Assembly: GCF_022095675.1 (NCBI RefSeq) | Contig: NZ_JAHYSG010000050.1 | Coordinates: 1-64,000 of the forward strand | Source: Dactylosporangium sp. AC04546 | Lineage (GTDB): Bacteria; Actinomycetota; Actinomycetes; Mycobacteriales; Micromonosporaceae | Length of the DNA: 64,000 nucleotides | Direction of reading: 5' to 3' | Part shown: positions 18,959 to 27,213 of the stretch, piece after piece | Position numbering within the stretch: position 1 is the first letter of the stretch | How the letters are laid out: each line of letters starts with the position of its first letter | Translations under genes and position numbers: made by a program | The notes under the pieces: generated by a model | The model's database searches: none | The model's input: the letters and a program-made list of their open reading frames with translations, nothing else | What the model was told of the DNA's origin: nothing

Positions 18959-19412
18959 TCATTGATCGGGTATCGCCATCGTCATCGACATCACTCTGGA
19001 CGACCTCGGCGACGACGAGTGGAAGACGCGGACGGACACGGACGCCGACCTGGCGCGGACCGTTAAGGTGCGGCTGCGCAGGAGATCGTCCCAGCGACCA
19101 CGCATCCTGTCAGCTTCGTCGACAGATGAGGTCGAGCGGATCTGCAGCGAGGGCAACTGAGATAGACGCTGTGCTTGCTCGCGCTTGGCACGCAGGCAGG
19201 TGAGGTCGATGCCATCGGTTTCACCCACCCAGCGCTCGGCTTCGGCCCGTCGCCGGCGGGCGATGAGGTCACCCTCGGGTTCGTCGACCCTGCGGACTAT
19301 TTCGGATTCACGTTGAGCACAGGCAGTGTAGGCAGCGTTCTCTGAACTATTGAGGTGGAAGCCTGAGAGCGGATGCAGACAGCATGGTCCGACGCGCCGT
19401 GCGATCTTTCAC
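18959..19412 (-). pseudogene. C-terminal remnant of an unrecognised protein, possibly recombinase-associated
   Basis: One minus-strand frame stays open and protein-like from about 19412 to 18959 but has no start codon context. It contains GFHLNSSENAAYTACAQRES, RRVDEPEGDLIARRRRAEAE, ERWVGETDGIDLTCLRAKRE and then a weaker tail. The WVGE-DGIDLT-LRxKR pattern recalls C-terminal segments near actinobacterial recombinases, which is a memory-based impression, not a firm match. A stop lies just upstream, near 19414, so the N-terminal part is lost. If it is an integrase relic, it would help explain why this element shows no intact integrase. Confidence 0.35.
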
Positions 19413-19442
19413 CGGCGTGGCTGCATCCGATTTGGGGGGATC

Positions 19443-19772
19443 GTGGAGGAGCCAGAGTTCGACGTGCTGTTGGTCTCGGGCGGGGGCCGGGGGATCGACG
19501 TTGTCCAGGCGGTTCGGCTAGTGACTGGGCTGAGCGCGTGGCGCAGCAAGCAGCTGATTGAAGCCGCCCCGACGACGGTTGTGGATGGGACATGGTTTCA
19601 GGCCGCAGCGGATGCGGCGAGGCGCCTCAACGCCGTAGGCGCTCGAGCTGACCTGGTCTGCAGGTGGTGTGAGCGGGCGATGTCACCGGAGGAATGTCCG
19701 GTGGATCCGAGGCCGTGCTCATCGCCCTTCCTGTCCCCGACGGGCTGCCCCGCGAGCCAACCGCGAGCTTGA
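19443..19772 (+). CDS. Ribosomal protein L7/L12 C-terminal-domain-like miniprotein
   Basis: 109 residues from the GTG at 19443, which follows GGGGGGA. Residues 5-70 (FDVLLVSGGGRGIDVVQAVR, LVTGLSAWRSKQLIEAAPTT, then DAARRLNAVGARADL) align by eye with the L7/L12 C-terminal fold: FDVxL...K..VI..VR..TGL.LKEAK.LVE.AP..V. The N-terminal dimerisation part is absent. A CRWCERAMSPEEC tail adds Cys pairs that L12 lacks. Stand-alone L12-CTD-like proteins are common in actinobacteria, but their role is not settled. It is not a replacement for the real L7/L12. Confidence 0.75.
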   Translation: MEEPEFDVLLVSGGGRGIDVVQAVRLVTGLSAWRSKQLIEAAPTTVVDGTWFQAAADAARRLNAVGARADLVCRWCERAMSPEECPVDPRPCSSPFLSPTGCPASQPRA

Positions 19773-20498
19773 TCAAACCGCGGTCGACCTGGCCTCAGTC
19801 CGAGGCCGTCGCTGTCTATGCCGCACGGTCTCCAACGCCTCGTCGTGCCCGGAACGCCCGCCGGGAGCCCGCGACTGGTACAGGGGCAGCAGGTCGGACT
19901 CGCCGCTGCGGTCGAGCACGGCGTACGGCCCGGCGAGCAGCACGCAGTCCGGGCCGGCTTCCAGCGCGTCGCGCAGGAACCGGGCGGCCACGTCGGCGTG
20001 GTTCACGCTGGGCTCGGTGTCGAACAGCCGGACCCGAGCGTCCAGACCCGGTCGACCGTGGCGAGCCCGAGGCACGTCACTCCGAGCTCGGCCCGCGCGA
20101 GCGGGACTACATCACCGGCGCGCCTGGAGTGCTGGCCAGGGGAACGCCGCGGCCAGCGCGGTGAGGTTCTCCGCGTAGGTGCGGTCCGTGTCCGGGTCGG
20201 CGCCCGCGGCGTCGGTGGCGTACCGGCAGTCGCCGTCGATCCAGCAGGTCCGGGGCGATCCGGCGGACGCCCGATCGCCGGCTCGGTGACAGGCGTTGTC
20301 AGTAACGCCGCGCGGGGCCTGCGTCGTCAGCAGATTCGTCCTGTCAGCCCGGCGGGCTACCGTCGCGGTGTTCTCAATGTGCACTCTGCCCGCGACCGTG
20401 TAGGCCTGCCGCTTCGGCAGACGTTGACGGCCCACCCGCTGGTCGGCCGCTGACGTCCCAGGCCCCGCTGCTTCGCGCGCCCTTCGGCGCGAACGCAC
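19773..20498 (-). pseudogene. Decayed minus-strand coding region
   Basis: Coding-looking peptides appear in successive frames. First is YTVAGRVHIENTATVARRAD and CWIDGDCRYATDAAGADPDT, then LTALAAAFPWPALQ. Next, in another frame, is LARAELGVTCLGLATVDRVW. Last, in a third frame, is LFDTEPSVNHADVAARFLRD, DALEAGPDCVLLAGPYAVLD and SGESDLLPLY down to 19773. This points to one gene with two frameshifts. No family is recognised. It could also be two short unrelated genes. Confidence 0.35.
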
Positions 20499-20726
20499 TG
20501 AAGCACGTCGGCGAGGCGGTATTCCCGCGTGCGCTGCTCTGGCGTCCGCCGCGGCAGATGACGCGGCGGTCGCTGCACCGCGACGCAGACGGTGGCCGCG
20601 GGACGCCCGCTGCTGCCCGCGGGGCTCCGCTGCCGGCTGGTCGTGACGGGGTGCCGCTCACCTCGCGGCCTGATCGGGCACGTGTCACCTCGCGGCCGAT
20701 CCGGCCGCGTCACCTCGGTTCCAGTC

Positions 20727-20751
20727 AGGCGCCACCGTCCCGGTGGCGCCT
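20727..20751. promoter_or_regulatory. Leader hairpin before the DUF932 gene
   Basis: Perfect 11-bp arms (AGGCGCCACCG, loop TCC) are followed by TGTTTCGTT. It lies 31 bp before the ATG at 20783 and just after three near-repeats of TCACCTCG (20657-20716). It may terminate upstream transcription or stabilise or regulate the mRNA. It is the first of several comparable hairpins in this block. Confidence 0.6.
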
Positions 20752-20782
20752 GTTTCGTTGCGTCCACGGAAGGAGCGCCCGA

Positions 20783-21757
20783 ATGGCGCATCAGCTCGAA
20801 CAGTTCGACGACGGCACCGCCGCATTCTTCAGCGCCAGGCAGGACGCCTGGCACCAGGTCGGCACCGTCACCAGCGGCTGCCTGACCGCCGAGGAGGTCA
20901 TGCAGGTCGCCTATCTCGGCGGCTGGGACGTGCTGAAGGAGCAGCTGCAGACCGTTGCGACCCGCGCGGTTGTGCCGGACAAGTGGGCCACCACCCGCCG
21001 GCACCCGAAGACCGGCAAGCGGGAGGTTCTCGGCCTGGTCGGCAGCAAGTACCAGGTCGTGCAGAACCAGGAGGCCTGTGCCGTCCTCAACATGATCGTC
21101 GACGAGGTCGGTGCGCACTTCGAGACAGCCGGCAGTCTGCGCGGCGGCCGCGAGGTGTTCGTGACCATGAAACTTCCGGATCGGCTCCGGATCGCCGACG
21201 TCGACGTGATGGACCTCTACCTGGCGATGTGTACGAGCCACGACGGGTCGCGGCTCGGGCGGCTGCTGTGCACGCCGGTGCGGATCGTCTGCGCGAACAC
21301 GCAGGCCGCCGCGTTCGCTAACAACGTCGGTGAGTACACCTTCCAGCACTCCGGCGACGTGCGCAGCAAACTCGCCGAAGCCCGCGATGCGCTGAAGCTC
21401 GTGCCCGCCTACCTCGAGCAGTTCCGCGAGCACGCCCAGCAGATGCTCGAACGGCAGCTCGACTGGGAGCAGCTGCAGGACATCGCCGAGCAGTTGTGGC
21501 CGCTCGCCGACGAGGACCCGGAGACGGCGTTCCTGAAGAAGATGGCCCGTGAACGGGAGCTGCGCTACCTGTTCGAGCAGGCCCCGACCCAGGAGGGAAT
21601 CCGCGGCACCGCATGGGCCGGGCTGCAGTCGATCGTCGAATGGGTCGACCACCTGCAGCCGGCCCGCAGTGACTACCACCGCGCGCAGAAGGTCCTCACC
21701 GACGCGAAGGTCACCACGCTCAAGCAGGACGCGTTCGACCTGGTCCTCGCCGCCTGA
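20783..21757 (+). CDS. DUF932 (TIGR03299, phage/plasmid-like) protein
   Basis: 324 residues from the ATG at 20783, with GGAAGGAG upstream. It matches the DUF932 / phage-plasmid-like TIGR03299 family: KREVLGLVGSKYQVVQNQEA, then LRGGREVFVTMKLPD, then PVRIVCANTQAAAF. The family is widespread on plasmids, phages and integrative elements. Its biochemical role is unknown, and its usual length of ~300-380 residues is met. It opens a plus-strand block of element genes. Confidence 0.85.
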   Translation: MAHQLEQFDDGTAAFFSARQDAWHQVGTVTSGCLTAEEVMQVAYLGGWDVLKEQLQTVATRAVVPDKWATTRRHPKTGKREVLGLVGSKYQVVQNQEACAVLNMIVDEVGAHFETAGSLRGGREVFVTMKLPDRLRIADVDVMDLYLAMCTSHDGSRLGRLLCTPVRIVCANTQAAAFANNVGEYTFQHSGDVRSKLAEARDALKLVPAYLEQFREHAQQMLERQLDWEQLQDIAEQLWPLADEDPETAFLKKMARERELRYLFEQAPTQEGIRGTAWAGLQSIVEWVDHLQPARSDYHRAQKVLTDAKVTTLKQDAFDLVLAA

Positions 21758-21852
21758 CGCGAGTGACCCCGCCGGGCAGGCACGTCGTTACCTGCCACAG
21801 CTGCCGCCACCGCACCCGGCCGGCGCAGCACGACCCAGCGCACCCAGCACCG

Positions 21853-21882
21853 CCTCCGGCCGCCCGTACGGGCGGCCGGAGG
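21853..21882. promoter_or_regulatory. 30-bp perfect palindrome before the gene at 21959
   Basis: The left half is CCTCCGGCCGCCCGT and the right half is its exact complement, without a spacer. It lies 95 bp after the DUF932 stop and 77 bp before the next ATG. A terminator for DUF932 or a stable leader hairpin are both possible; extruded cruciform binding is less likely. Confidence 0.6.
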
Positions 21883-21958
21883 CCCTGCCAGCGCACCCAG
21901 CACCACGCGTGCAGCTCAATCCACCGTCTGCACGCCCAGCCAATCGTTCGGAGGGTTC

Positions 21959-22312
21959 ATGTCCACACGCCGCACGCCGCTCGTGCCGATCGCCGTCACC
22001 GCCAGCCGACTGCTCAGCACGGAGCTCATGCTCTGCGCCGACGAGGCCGGCACGTTCATCGAGATCGCCACGAGGGTCCCCGCCGCGCGTCCACACGCGC
22101 GGCGCCGCCCGATGGTACTCATCGGATTCGACGTCGTCCGCAGGGTCCGCAATCCGTTCCCGTCCGGCGGGCTCGTCGTCCTCGCCGGCTTCCAACCGGC
22201 CGGCGTCACGCTGTTCCCTGACGCCCACCGGCTCGGCATCCCATACGTCATCGGCCTGCCCGCCGCGAAACCCTGGCTCGTCGGGCAGCTGATGCACCCG
22301 CCGACCTGCTGA
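21959..22312 (+). CDS. Small element-associated protein of unknown function
   Basis: 117 residues from the ATG at 21959, three bases after GGAGGG. It is basic in the middle (RPHARRRPMV) with hydrophobic strands (MVLIGFDVVRRV, GGLVVLAGFQPAGVTLFPDA). No known domain is recognised. Its place between DUF932 and GGDEF genes in the same direction indicates an element-encoded function. Confidence 0.55.
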   Translation: MSTRRTPLVPIAVTASRLLSTELMLCADEAGTFIEIATRVPAARPHARRRPMVLIGFDVVRRVRNPFPSGGLVVLAGFQPAGVTLFPDAHRLGIPYVIGLPAAKPWLVGQLMHPPTC

Positions 22313-22433
22313 CGGCACCGCACCGAGCCGCACAGCGGCGCCGACCCGGACGGACAGCACGACGCCGCCAGCGACTGCAGCGGCGCCGGGCGGAGCCCGT
22401 CGCGCCGGACCACCACCACCCCTGACAACGAGA

Positions 22434-22508
22434 ACGGCCCGCCAATGGCGGGCCGTCGTCACGTACAGGGCCCGGGACGCCACGCCTAGGAAACGATGCG
22501 TCCCGGGC
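22434..22508. promoter_or_regulatory. Two successive leader hairpins before the GGDEF gene
   Basis: The first has 10-bp arms ACGGCCCGCC (22434-22443) and 22447-22456, with the loop AAT. The second has 11-bp arms GCCCGGGACGC (22470-22480) and 22498-22508, with a 17-nt loop. The gene starts 20 bp later with its own AGAGAGGAG site. The arrangement of one terminator-like and one larger-loop hairpin resembles an attenuator, but I see no leader peptide or aptamer. Confidence 0.55.
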
Positions 22509-22528
22509 TCTCCGAAGAGAGGAGTCCA

Positions 22529-23398
22529 GTGTCCACCATCGTCAAGCTGGGCGCCACCCTGGCGCTCGGCATCCTCATCGGCGGCCTCGCCGCCGGCCGG
22601 CGCCTCCGGCGCCTGCACGAGTACCTGCGTGTCGCCGAGTACGCGGCCACCCACGACGAGCTCACCGGTCTGCCGAACCGAACTGTCGCTGAGCAGGCCC
22701 TCACCAGCCGGCAGCGGTACGGCCTGCCGACCGCCGTCATCCTGATCGACCTCGACGGGTTCAAAGCGATCAACGACACCTACAGCCACCACGCCGGCGA
22801 CGACGTCCTCCGCGCGGTCGGCATGCGGCTGGCCGGCGTCGCCGCCGCCCACCAAGGCGTCGCCGCTCGGCTCGGCGGCGACGAGTTCCTGCTCCTCCTG
22901 CCAGGCGGCCACGCCCGCACGACCGACACCGACCCCCTCGGCGTCCATCCGTCCGACGCCATCGGTCCTTTCGGCCCCGTTGCAATCGTCGACATCACTG
23001 ACACGGTCGAACACACCCTGAGCCTTCTGGCCCAGCCGGTCCGGCTGCACACCGACGACGGGCCCGTCACCATCGCACCTGTCGCCAGCGCCGGCATTGC
23101 CGTCGTCCGCGCCGCCACGACCATCGTCGCCGACGCCTTCGCCGCCGCGGCACACCAAGCCGACGTCGCCCTCTACCACGCCAAACAAAGCCCCGTCCGG
23201 TGCGTCACCTATCAGCCGGACCTGCACATGCCCCCCAATGCCGGTCGGCACGGTCCACGGCTACGGGACCAGGAACAACGCTCCAGCCAACCGCCCGCCC
23301 AGCCCACCCATCAACGCGTCGAGCAGCCCGTCGAGCAGCCCATCCAACGACCCGAACGGCAGGCACGGCAGCAGCCCGCAGGCGAGGCAGTCCAGTGA
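22529..23398 (+). CDS. GGDEF diguanylate cyclase-like protein
   Basis: 289 residues from the GTG at 22529, preceded by AGAGAGGAG. A short hydrophobic N terminus (about residues 7-22) may anchor it. DELTGLPNR is at 43-51, the metal/substrate residues are in IDLDGFKAIND (73-83), and an intact GGDEF is at 116-120. Canonical enzymes make c-di-GMP from two GTP. An RxxD inhibitory site five residues before GGDEF is missing, so feedback inhibition is unlikely. The C terminus is a Gln/Pro-rich tail. Small GGDEF proteins occur on actinobacterial integrative elements; its role there is unknown. The end overlaps the next start by 4 bp. Confidence 0.8.
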   Translation: MSTIVKLGATLALGILIGGLAAGRRLRRLHEYLRVAEYAATHDELTGLPNRTVAEQALTSRQRYGLPTAVILIDLDGFKAINDTYSHHAGDDVLRAVGMRLAGVAAAHQGVAARLGGDEFLLLLPGGHARTTDTDPLGVHPSDAIGPFGPVAIVDITDTVEHTLSLLAQPVRLHTDDGPVTIAPVASAGIAVVRAATTIVADAFAAAAHQADVALYHAKQSPVRCVTYQPDLHMPPNAGRHGPRLRDQEQRSSQPPAQPTHQRVEQPVEQPIQRPERQARQQPAGEAVQ

Positions 23399-24840
23399 TC
23401 GATCACGACATGGTCTGCGCCATCTGCCGGGTGGCCCTCAACGCCATCGACATCACCGACAGCACCGCCGGCAAGTCCACGACCGTCGACGCCACCACAG
23501 CCGGCTCCGTCACAGCTAGTTTCGGCAACTTCGGTGTCCGCAGCCGGTTCCGGTACGAGCACCCGATCACCCCGGACGGCAAGCACCGGCCGGTACCAGT
23601 CCCCGCTCACACCGTGGACGACGTCTACCGGCGGTGCCACTTCTGCAGCAGCGACGAACCGGTCTGGCAGTACCGCAGCCCGGTCATCGAGGCCGAGTCC
23701 GTCGGCGGTTACAACACCGTCATCCAGGCGTACAGCACGCAATGGCAGGTCTGCTGGGCCTGTGCGGACGCCATCGAACGCGACGACCTCACCGCACTAC
23801 ACCGCCGGGCCATCGCCGTCATGCGATGGCACCCGACGGATCTGCGCGCCGTGGTGCTCAGAACCCTGCACCTCGCGTTCCTCGCCAACCGCGAGCCCGG
23901 CCGGGCCCTTGTGACCACCAGCCGATGGACACCCGCCCGCCTCCCCGCGGCGACACTGCCCAAGATCCGTGACCGGCTCGCCGCGCTCTACCGCGGCCCG
24001 GCGCGGCTGCCCCGGCCGCTGCACGATCCGGCGTTCGGGCCGATCCTCGCCGACGCTCTCGACCAAGGACACCTCTACTGGATCGATCAGGAGTTCACCA
24101 ACCTCGTCGGCGACGTGCACCGCGACCTGCCCGACACCAAGGTCACCGGACGGATCGTCCCAGCCGCCAACGGCCTGCTCGTCTGGGCCAACCCGATCGA
24201 CCAGCGCCACGACGTCGCCGCCGTCTCCTGGATGGCGGTTCACCCGAGCGGCTGGACCGTCGTGTGCTACCGCAGCATCGGCGCCGACCGCCCGGCGGCC
24301 GCGATGGAGGCGATCCGACACGAGATCGGCTGGCTCGTCCCCATCCACGCCGTGCGCCTGCACCCAGACAGCGTCGTTAACGGCGACGACCCGCTCGGCG
24401 CGCTCATCGCCACCTGGCTGCTCGTCGCGCAGAAACTCAGCGACACCACGCCCGCTCCCGTCGAAGCGTCCATCCGCAAGGCCTACGCCCGCACCCGACG
24501 CCCCGCACCCGAGGTCCGACTCATCCGGATCAAACCCAAACGGGCCACGCCGACGGCACGCCCCACGGCCGACGCCGGTGGCGGCAACGGGCGAGCCACG
24601 CCTGACCACCGGTACTGGGTCAGCGGACACCAACGCAACCAGGCCTACGGGCCGGGCCGTAGCCTCCGCCAGACGATCGACATCGACCCCTTCCTCAAAG
24701 GACCCGACGACAAACCGATCCGGGCCAGCACGACCGTGCGGGTCCTCGGCAGCACCCGACGGGGCGAGCCGGACGACGTCAGTGGCCACGACGATGGCCA
24801 CGTCGGCGGCGACAACGGCCCGCGACTGCCGGGCCGGTAG
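23395..24840 (+). CDS. Cys-rich element protein of unknown function
   Basis: 481 residues from the GTG at 23395 (GTGA overlap with the GGDEF stop). Cys pairs at MVCAICRVAL, YRRCHFCSSDE and CWACADAIE in the first ~130 residues suggest a zinc-binding head. The rest is globular, with WTVVCYRSIGADRPAAAMEA and a basic C terminus (IRIKPKRATPTARPT). I recognise no family. Tight coupling to the GGDEF gene suggests joint function or at least co-regulation. Confidence 0.6.
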   Translation: MIDHDMVCAICRVALNAIDITDSTAGKSTTVDATTAGSVTASFGNFGVRSRFRYEHPITPDGKHRPVPVPAHTVDDVYRRCHFCSSDEPVWQYRSPVIEAESVGGYNTVIQAYSTQWQVCWACADAIERDDLTALHRRAIAVMRWHPTDLRAVVLRTLHLAFLANREPGRALVTTSRWTPARLPAATLPKIRDRLAALYRGPARLPRPLHDPAFGPILADALDQGHLYWIDQEFTNLVGDVHRDLPDTKVTGRIVPAANGLLVWANPIDQRHDVAAVSWMAVHPSGWTVVCYRSIGADRPAAAMEAIRHEIGWLVPIHAVRLHPDSVVNGDDPLGALIATWLLVAQKLSDTTPAPVEASIRKAYARTRRPAPEVRLIRIKPKRATPTARPTADAGGGNGRATPDHRYWVSGHQRNQAYGPGRSLRQTIDIDPFLKGPDDKPIRASTTVRVLGSTRRGEPDDVSGHDDGHVGGDNGPRLPGR

Positions 24841-24853
24841 CGGACAACTCGGG

Positions 24854-24884
24854 GTGTGCCGGCGGGGGATGCCCGGCGGCACAC
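24854..24884. terminator. Hairpin after the 481-codon gene
   Basis: GTGTGCCG at 24854-24861 pairs with CGGCACAC at 24877-24884, with further partial pairing inside. It begins 13 bp past the stop codon at 24840, so terminator is the likely role. Confidence 0.5.
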
Positions 24885-25072
24885 GCCTATGCAAGGAGCT
24901 CAAGGGCCCCGCCCGTTCGCCTCATGCGGTCATCCGGCGGTGCCTCGTACGGACACGCGGCGGACCGATGCCAGGGCACCCGTTGACTGCGTAGCGCGTG
25001 CCCCATCACCCCGATCCCAGAGATCGGCACGCGCTGACCATTCGGACTTCTCGAACTTCGCCACATCGGCGC

Positions 25073-25097
25073 GCCCGCCGCCGATGCGGCGGCGGGC
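25073..25097. promoter_or_regulatory. Leader hairpin before the DUF4192 gene
   Basis: Perfect 10-bp arms (GCCCGCCGCC) around GATGC, followed by TTCC, 53 bp before the ATG at 25151. It has the same design as the hairpins at 20727 and 22434. Confidence 0.55.
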
Positions 25098-25150
25098 TTC
25101 CACCCAACACCACGAGCGCGACCAGCGCGCCCGGGGAAGGAAGCAACCCC

Positions 25151-26368
25151 ATGTCCCACAACGCCGACACACCACAGCACCAGCCGCCCGGCGAACCATC
25201 GCAACACCGATCCCCGCACCGAGACCACGTGACCGGTCCACAGACGAACCGGGAACGACCCGACGGCCTCAGCCCCGAACTCCCGGTCGTTGCGGTGACC
25301 ACCGCGAACGATCTCGCCGCCGTGATCCCCTACCTGCTGGGCTTCCACCCCGACGACAGCATTGTCGTCCTGGTGGCTGGCGACGACCACCGCATCGTCC
25401 ACATCATCCGCGCCGACCTCCCGGAGCCCGACGAGATCGGCGACCTGACCGACGCCCTCCAGGCCGCGTTCGGCACCGTCCTGGCCGACCGCCCGACCGG
25501 GTCAGACGCTTCCCCCGCCGGCAACGGTGACCACCTCCACCGGCCGCCCGGCTCGACTGTCGTCCACCTCCTCGGCTACGGCAGCCCCCGGCGGGTCCGG
25601 CCGACCCTCGCCGCACTCCGCACCAGCCTCGCCACCGCCGGCCTCGACCTGTCATGGCCGCTGCGCATCACCGACGGCCGGGTGTGGGCCGACGACGACC
25701 CGACCGGCCCACACGGCGAGCCGATCGGCGACCACCCGGAAGCCGGCGCCGTCGCCGCCTACCAGGGCGTCGCACCACTGCCCAGCAAAGCCGCCTACAT
25801 CGCGCAGGTCGAGCCCGGCCCGGCCGCGTTCAGCGCCGCCACCACGGCCGCCTTCGAACAGGCCGAACAGCGCCTCTACCGGCTCGCCGCGACCAGTATC
25901 GAGCCGAACAGCCCCGCCGACCGCAATCGGCAGCTGATCCGCGTCGCGCTACGCACCACCGGCACCACGCTGCTCGACCAGGCACTCCGCCAGGCCGAAC
26001 ACGGACAACCGCTCGACGATGACAACGCGGCGCTGCTCACCCTGATGCTGCACGCACCCGAGCTGCGCGACGTCGCCATGCTGCACCCCACCAACCCGGC
26101 CGTACAGCAGTGGGCGTGGCTCGACCTCACCCAGCGCGCCCGCCCGGGCGACGTCGGCGGGGTCGGCGGCCTCCTCGCCATCGTCGCCTGGCGCCGCGGC
26201 GACGAACTCCTGGCCCGCGCTGCCGCCGCCCGCGTGCTCGCTGTCGAACCGACCAACAACCTTGCCAACCTCGTTCTTGAGCTCATGGCGAGACATGTAC
26301 CACCTACGGTGTGGTCGGAGGTGCTGGCTGCCAGGGCAGCCTCGAACGACGAGGCGCCCGACCGGTAG
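25151..26368 (+). CDS. DUF4192 domain-containing protein
   Basis: 405 residues from the ATG at 25151 (GGAAGGAA upstream). DUF4192 signatures are visible: ANDLAAVIPYLLGFHPDDSI, VVLVAGDD, and later VAPLPSKAAYIAQVEPG and AAVAYQGV-like sequence. This actinobacterial family has no defined activity and is common on both chromosomes and integrative elements. The N-terminal 40 residues are His/Gln/Pro-rich and likely disordered. It is the last gene before the truncated tRNA and repeat region. About 590 bp between 26369 and 26960 hold no gene I can support. Confidence 0.85.
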   Translation: MSHNADTPQHQPPGEPSQHRSPHRDHVTGPQTNRERPDGLSPELPVVAVTTANDLAAVIPYLLGFHPDDSIVVLVAGDDHRIVHIIRADLPEPDEIGDLTDALQAAFGTVLADRPTGSDASPAGNGDHLHRPPGSTVVHLLGYGSPRRVRPTLAALRTSLATAGLDLSWPLRITDGRVWADDDPTGPHGEPIGDHPEAGAVAAYQGVAPLPSKAAYIAQVEPGPAAFSAATTAAFEQAEQRLYRLAATSIEPNSPADRNRQLIRVALRTTGTTLLDQALRQAEHGQPLDDDNAALLTLMLHAPELRDVAMLHPTNPAVQQWAWLDLTQRARPGDVGGVGGLLAIVAWRRGDELLARAAAARVLAVEPTNNLANLVLELMARHVPPTVWSEVLAARAASNDEAPDR

Positions 26369-26960
26369 CAGGCCAGCCCGGGCGGCGCTGCCGCGGGCGG
26401 CGCAGGGCCGAGCCAACGCCGTGGAGCACCCGCAGCGCGTCCGAACAGTTGCCGGCTGCTCGGAAGCGGACGACCTGGTTGGCGCGCTGCGGGGTGTGCG
26501 CTCCTTCGGCTATACCGGCTGGTACGCCCGGACTCGCCAGCGAGATTGCTCGAGCTGCTGTGGATCCCCACGTCGGCGGCGGCTCGGCCGCACGGGCCTC
26601 GGCCTCACCGCCGTAGCGGTGCCGCACAGGCCAATCATGGTCAGGGACTCGGACGACCGTGTCTTCCGCCTCGGCTGGCTAACTGTCCAATAGTCCTGCT
26701 GCATACCGAAAGTGTCCCGACAACGTCGCATCGGGCTTCAATTCGCGACTTGGGCTCCGGCAAGGCCTGACGCATCGACGGAGCTGGCAGACGCTTGTCG
26801 ACGGCCGGACCACTCGCGCAGCGGTTTATGTGTGGGCGGCGCCGTGGGTGACGGCGAAGCCCGTGGTGGTGGAGGATCCAGTGGTTCTGGCCGGTTTGCG
26901 GAATCTGCACTCTTTCGAAGAGGCATGGGATCCCGCTCGCCCGGGGCCGGTGGCATGTGG

Positions 26961-27002
26961 CGGTTTAGGAAACCGTTGCTCTATCCCCTGAGCTACGAGG
27001 GC
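26961..27002 (-). pseudogene. 5' half of a tRNA-Arg (CCT anticodon)
   Basis: Reading the minus strand from 27002: acceptor strand GCCCTCG, D-arm GCTCAGGGGATAGAGC, then an anticodon arm ACGGT-TTCCTAA-ACCG with anticodon CCT at 26967-26969. Past the anticodon stem the sequence no longer fits: no variable loop, no GTTCGA T-loop and no CGAGGGC closing strand. The gene is thus truncated at the point where many tyrosine integrases cut. It is either a tRNA disrupted by insertion from the left or a partial attachment-site copy. An open frame through it would give a spurious VAQGIEQRFPKP peptide. Confidence 0.75.
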
Positions 27003-27028
27003 GCGAGTCCCCAGGTTACCTGCCAGCG

Positions 27029-27213
27029 GGTACCGACAGGTGACAGGGCGTCCCACCGGGTACCAACGGCTGACGGCGGCGATCCCGGCGACCGGTGGAG
27101 CACACAAGGAGCACACGAATCCGCGCCGACGGGGCCGATGCCAATTGGTACCGGCCAGTGTCAACCGGTACCAATTGGTGCCATCGACTCACCGAGCACG
27201 TTCCGAGCACACA
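27029..27213. repeat. Direct and inverted repeats, probable attachment-site arm region
   Basis: Four GGTACC cores lie at 27029, 27059, 27147 and 27167. The last two are in a perfect 14-bp inverted repeat (CCAATTGGTACCGG at 27141-27154, complement at 27165-27178, 10-bp spacer). Four GAGCAC repeats occur at about 27098, 27109, 27192 and 27203. Repeats of this kind beside a tRNA usually serve integrase and excisionase binding. They could alternatively be operators for the Wadjet operon that starts 325 bp to the right. Confidence 0.55.

Noticed and set aside
21788..23251. 487-codon minus-strand frame opposite the 21959 and GGDEF genes
   Set aside because: The plus strand has an intact GGDEF motif and good ribosome-binding sites. 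The minus frame also runs straight through two strong hairpins.
26961..27002. Complete tRNA gene
   Set aside because: Only the acceptor 5' strand, D-arm and anticodon arm are present; the T-arm and the 3' acceptor strand cannot be found next to it.
26826..27164. Minus-strand ORF with a VAQGIEQRFPKP peptide
   Set aside because: This is the well-known false peptide produced by translating a tRNA-Arg gene; the feature is the tRNA fragment.
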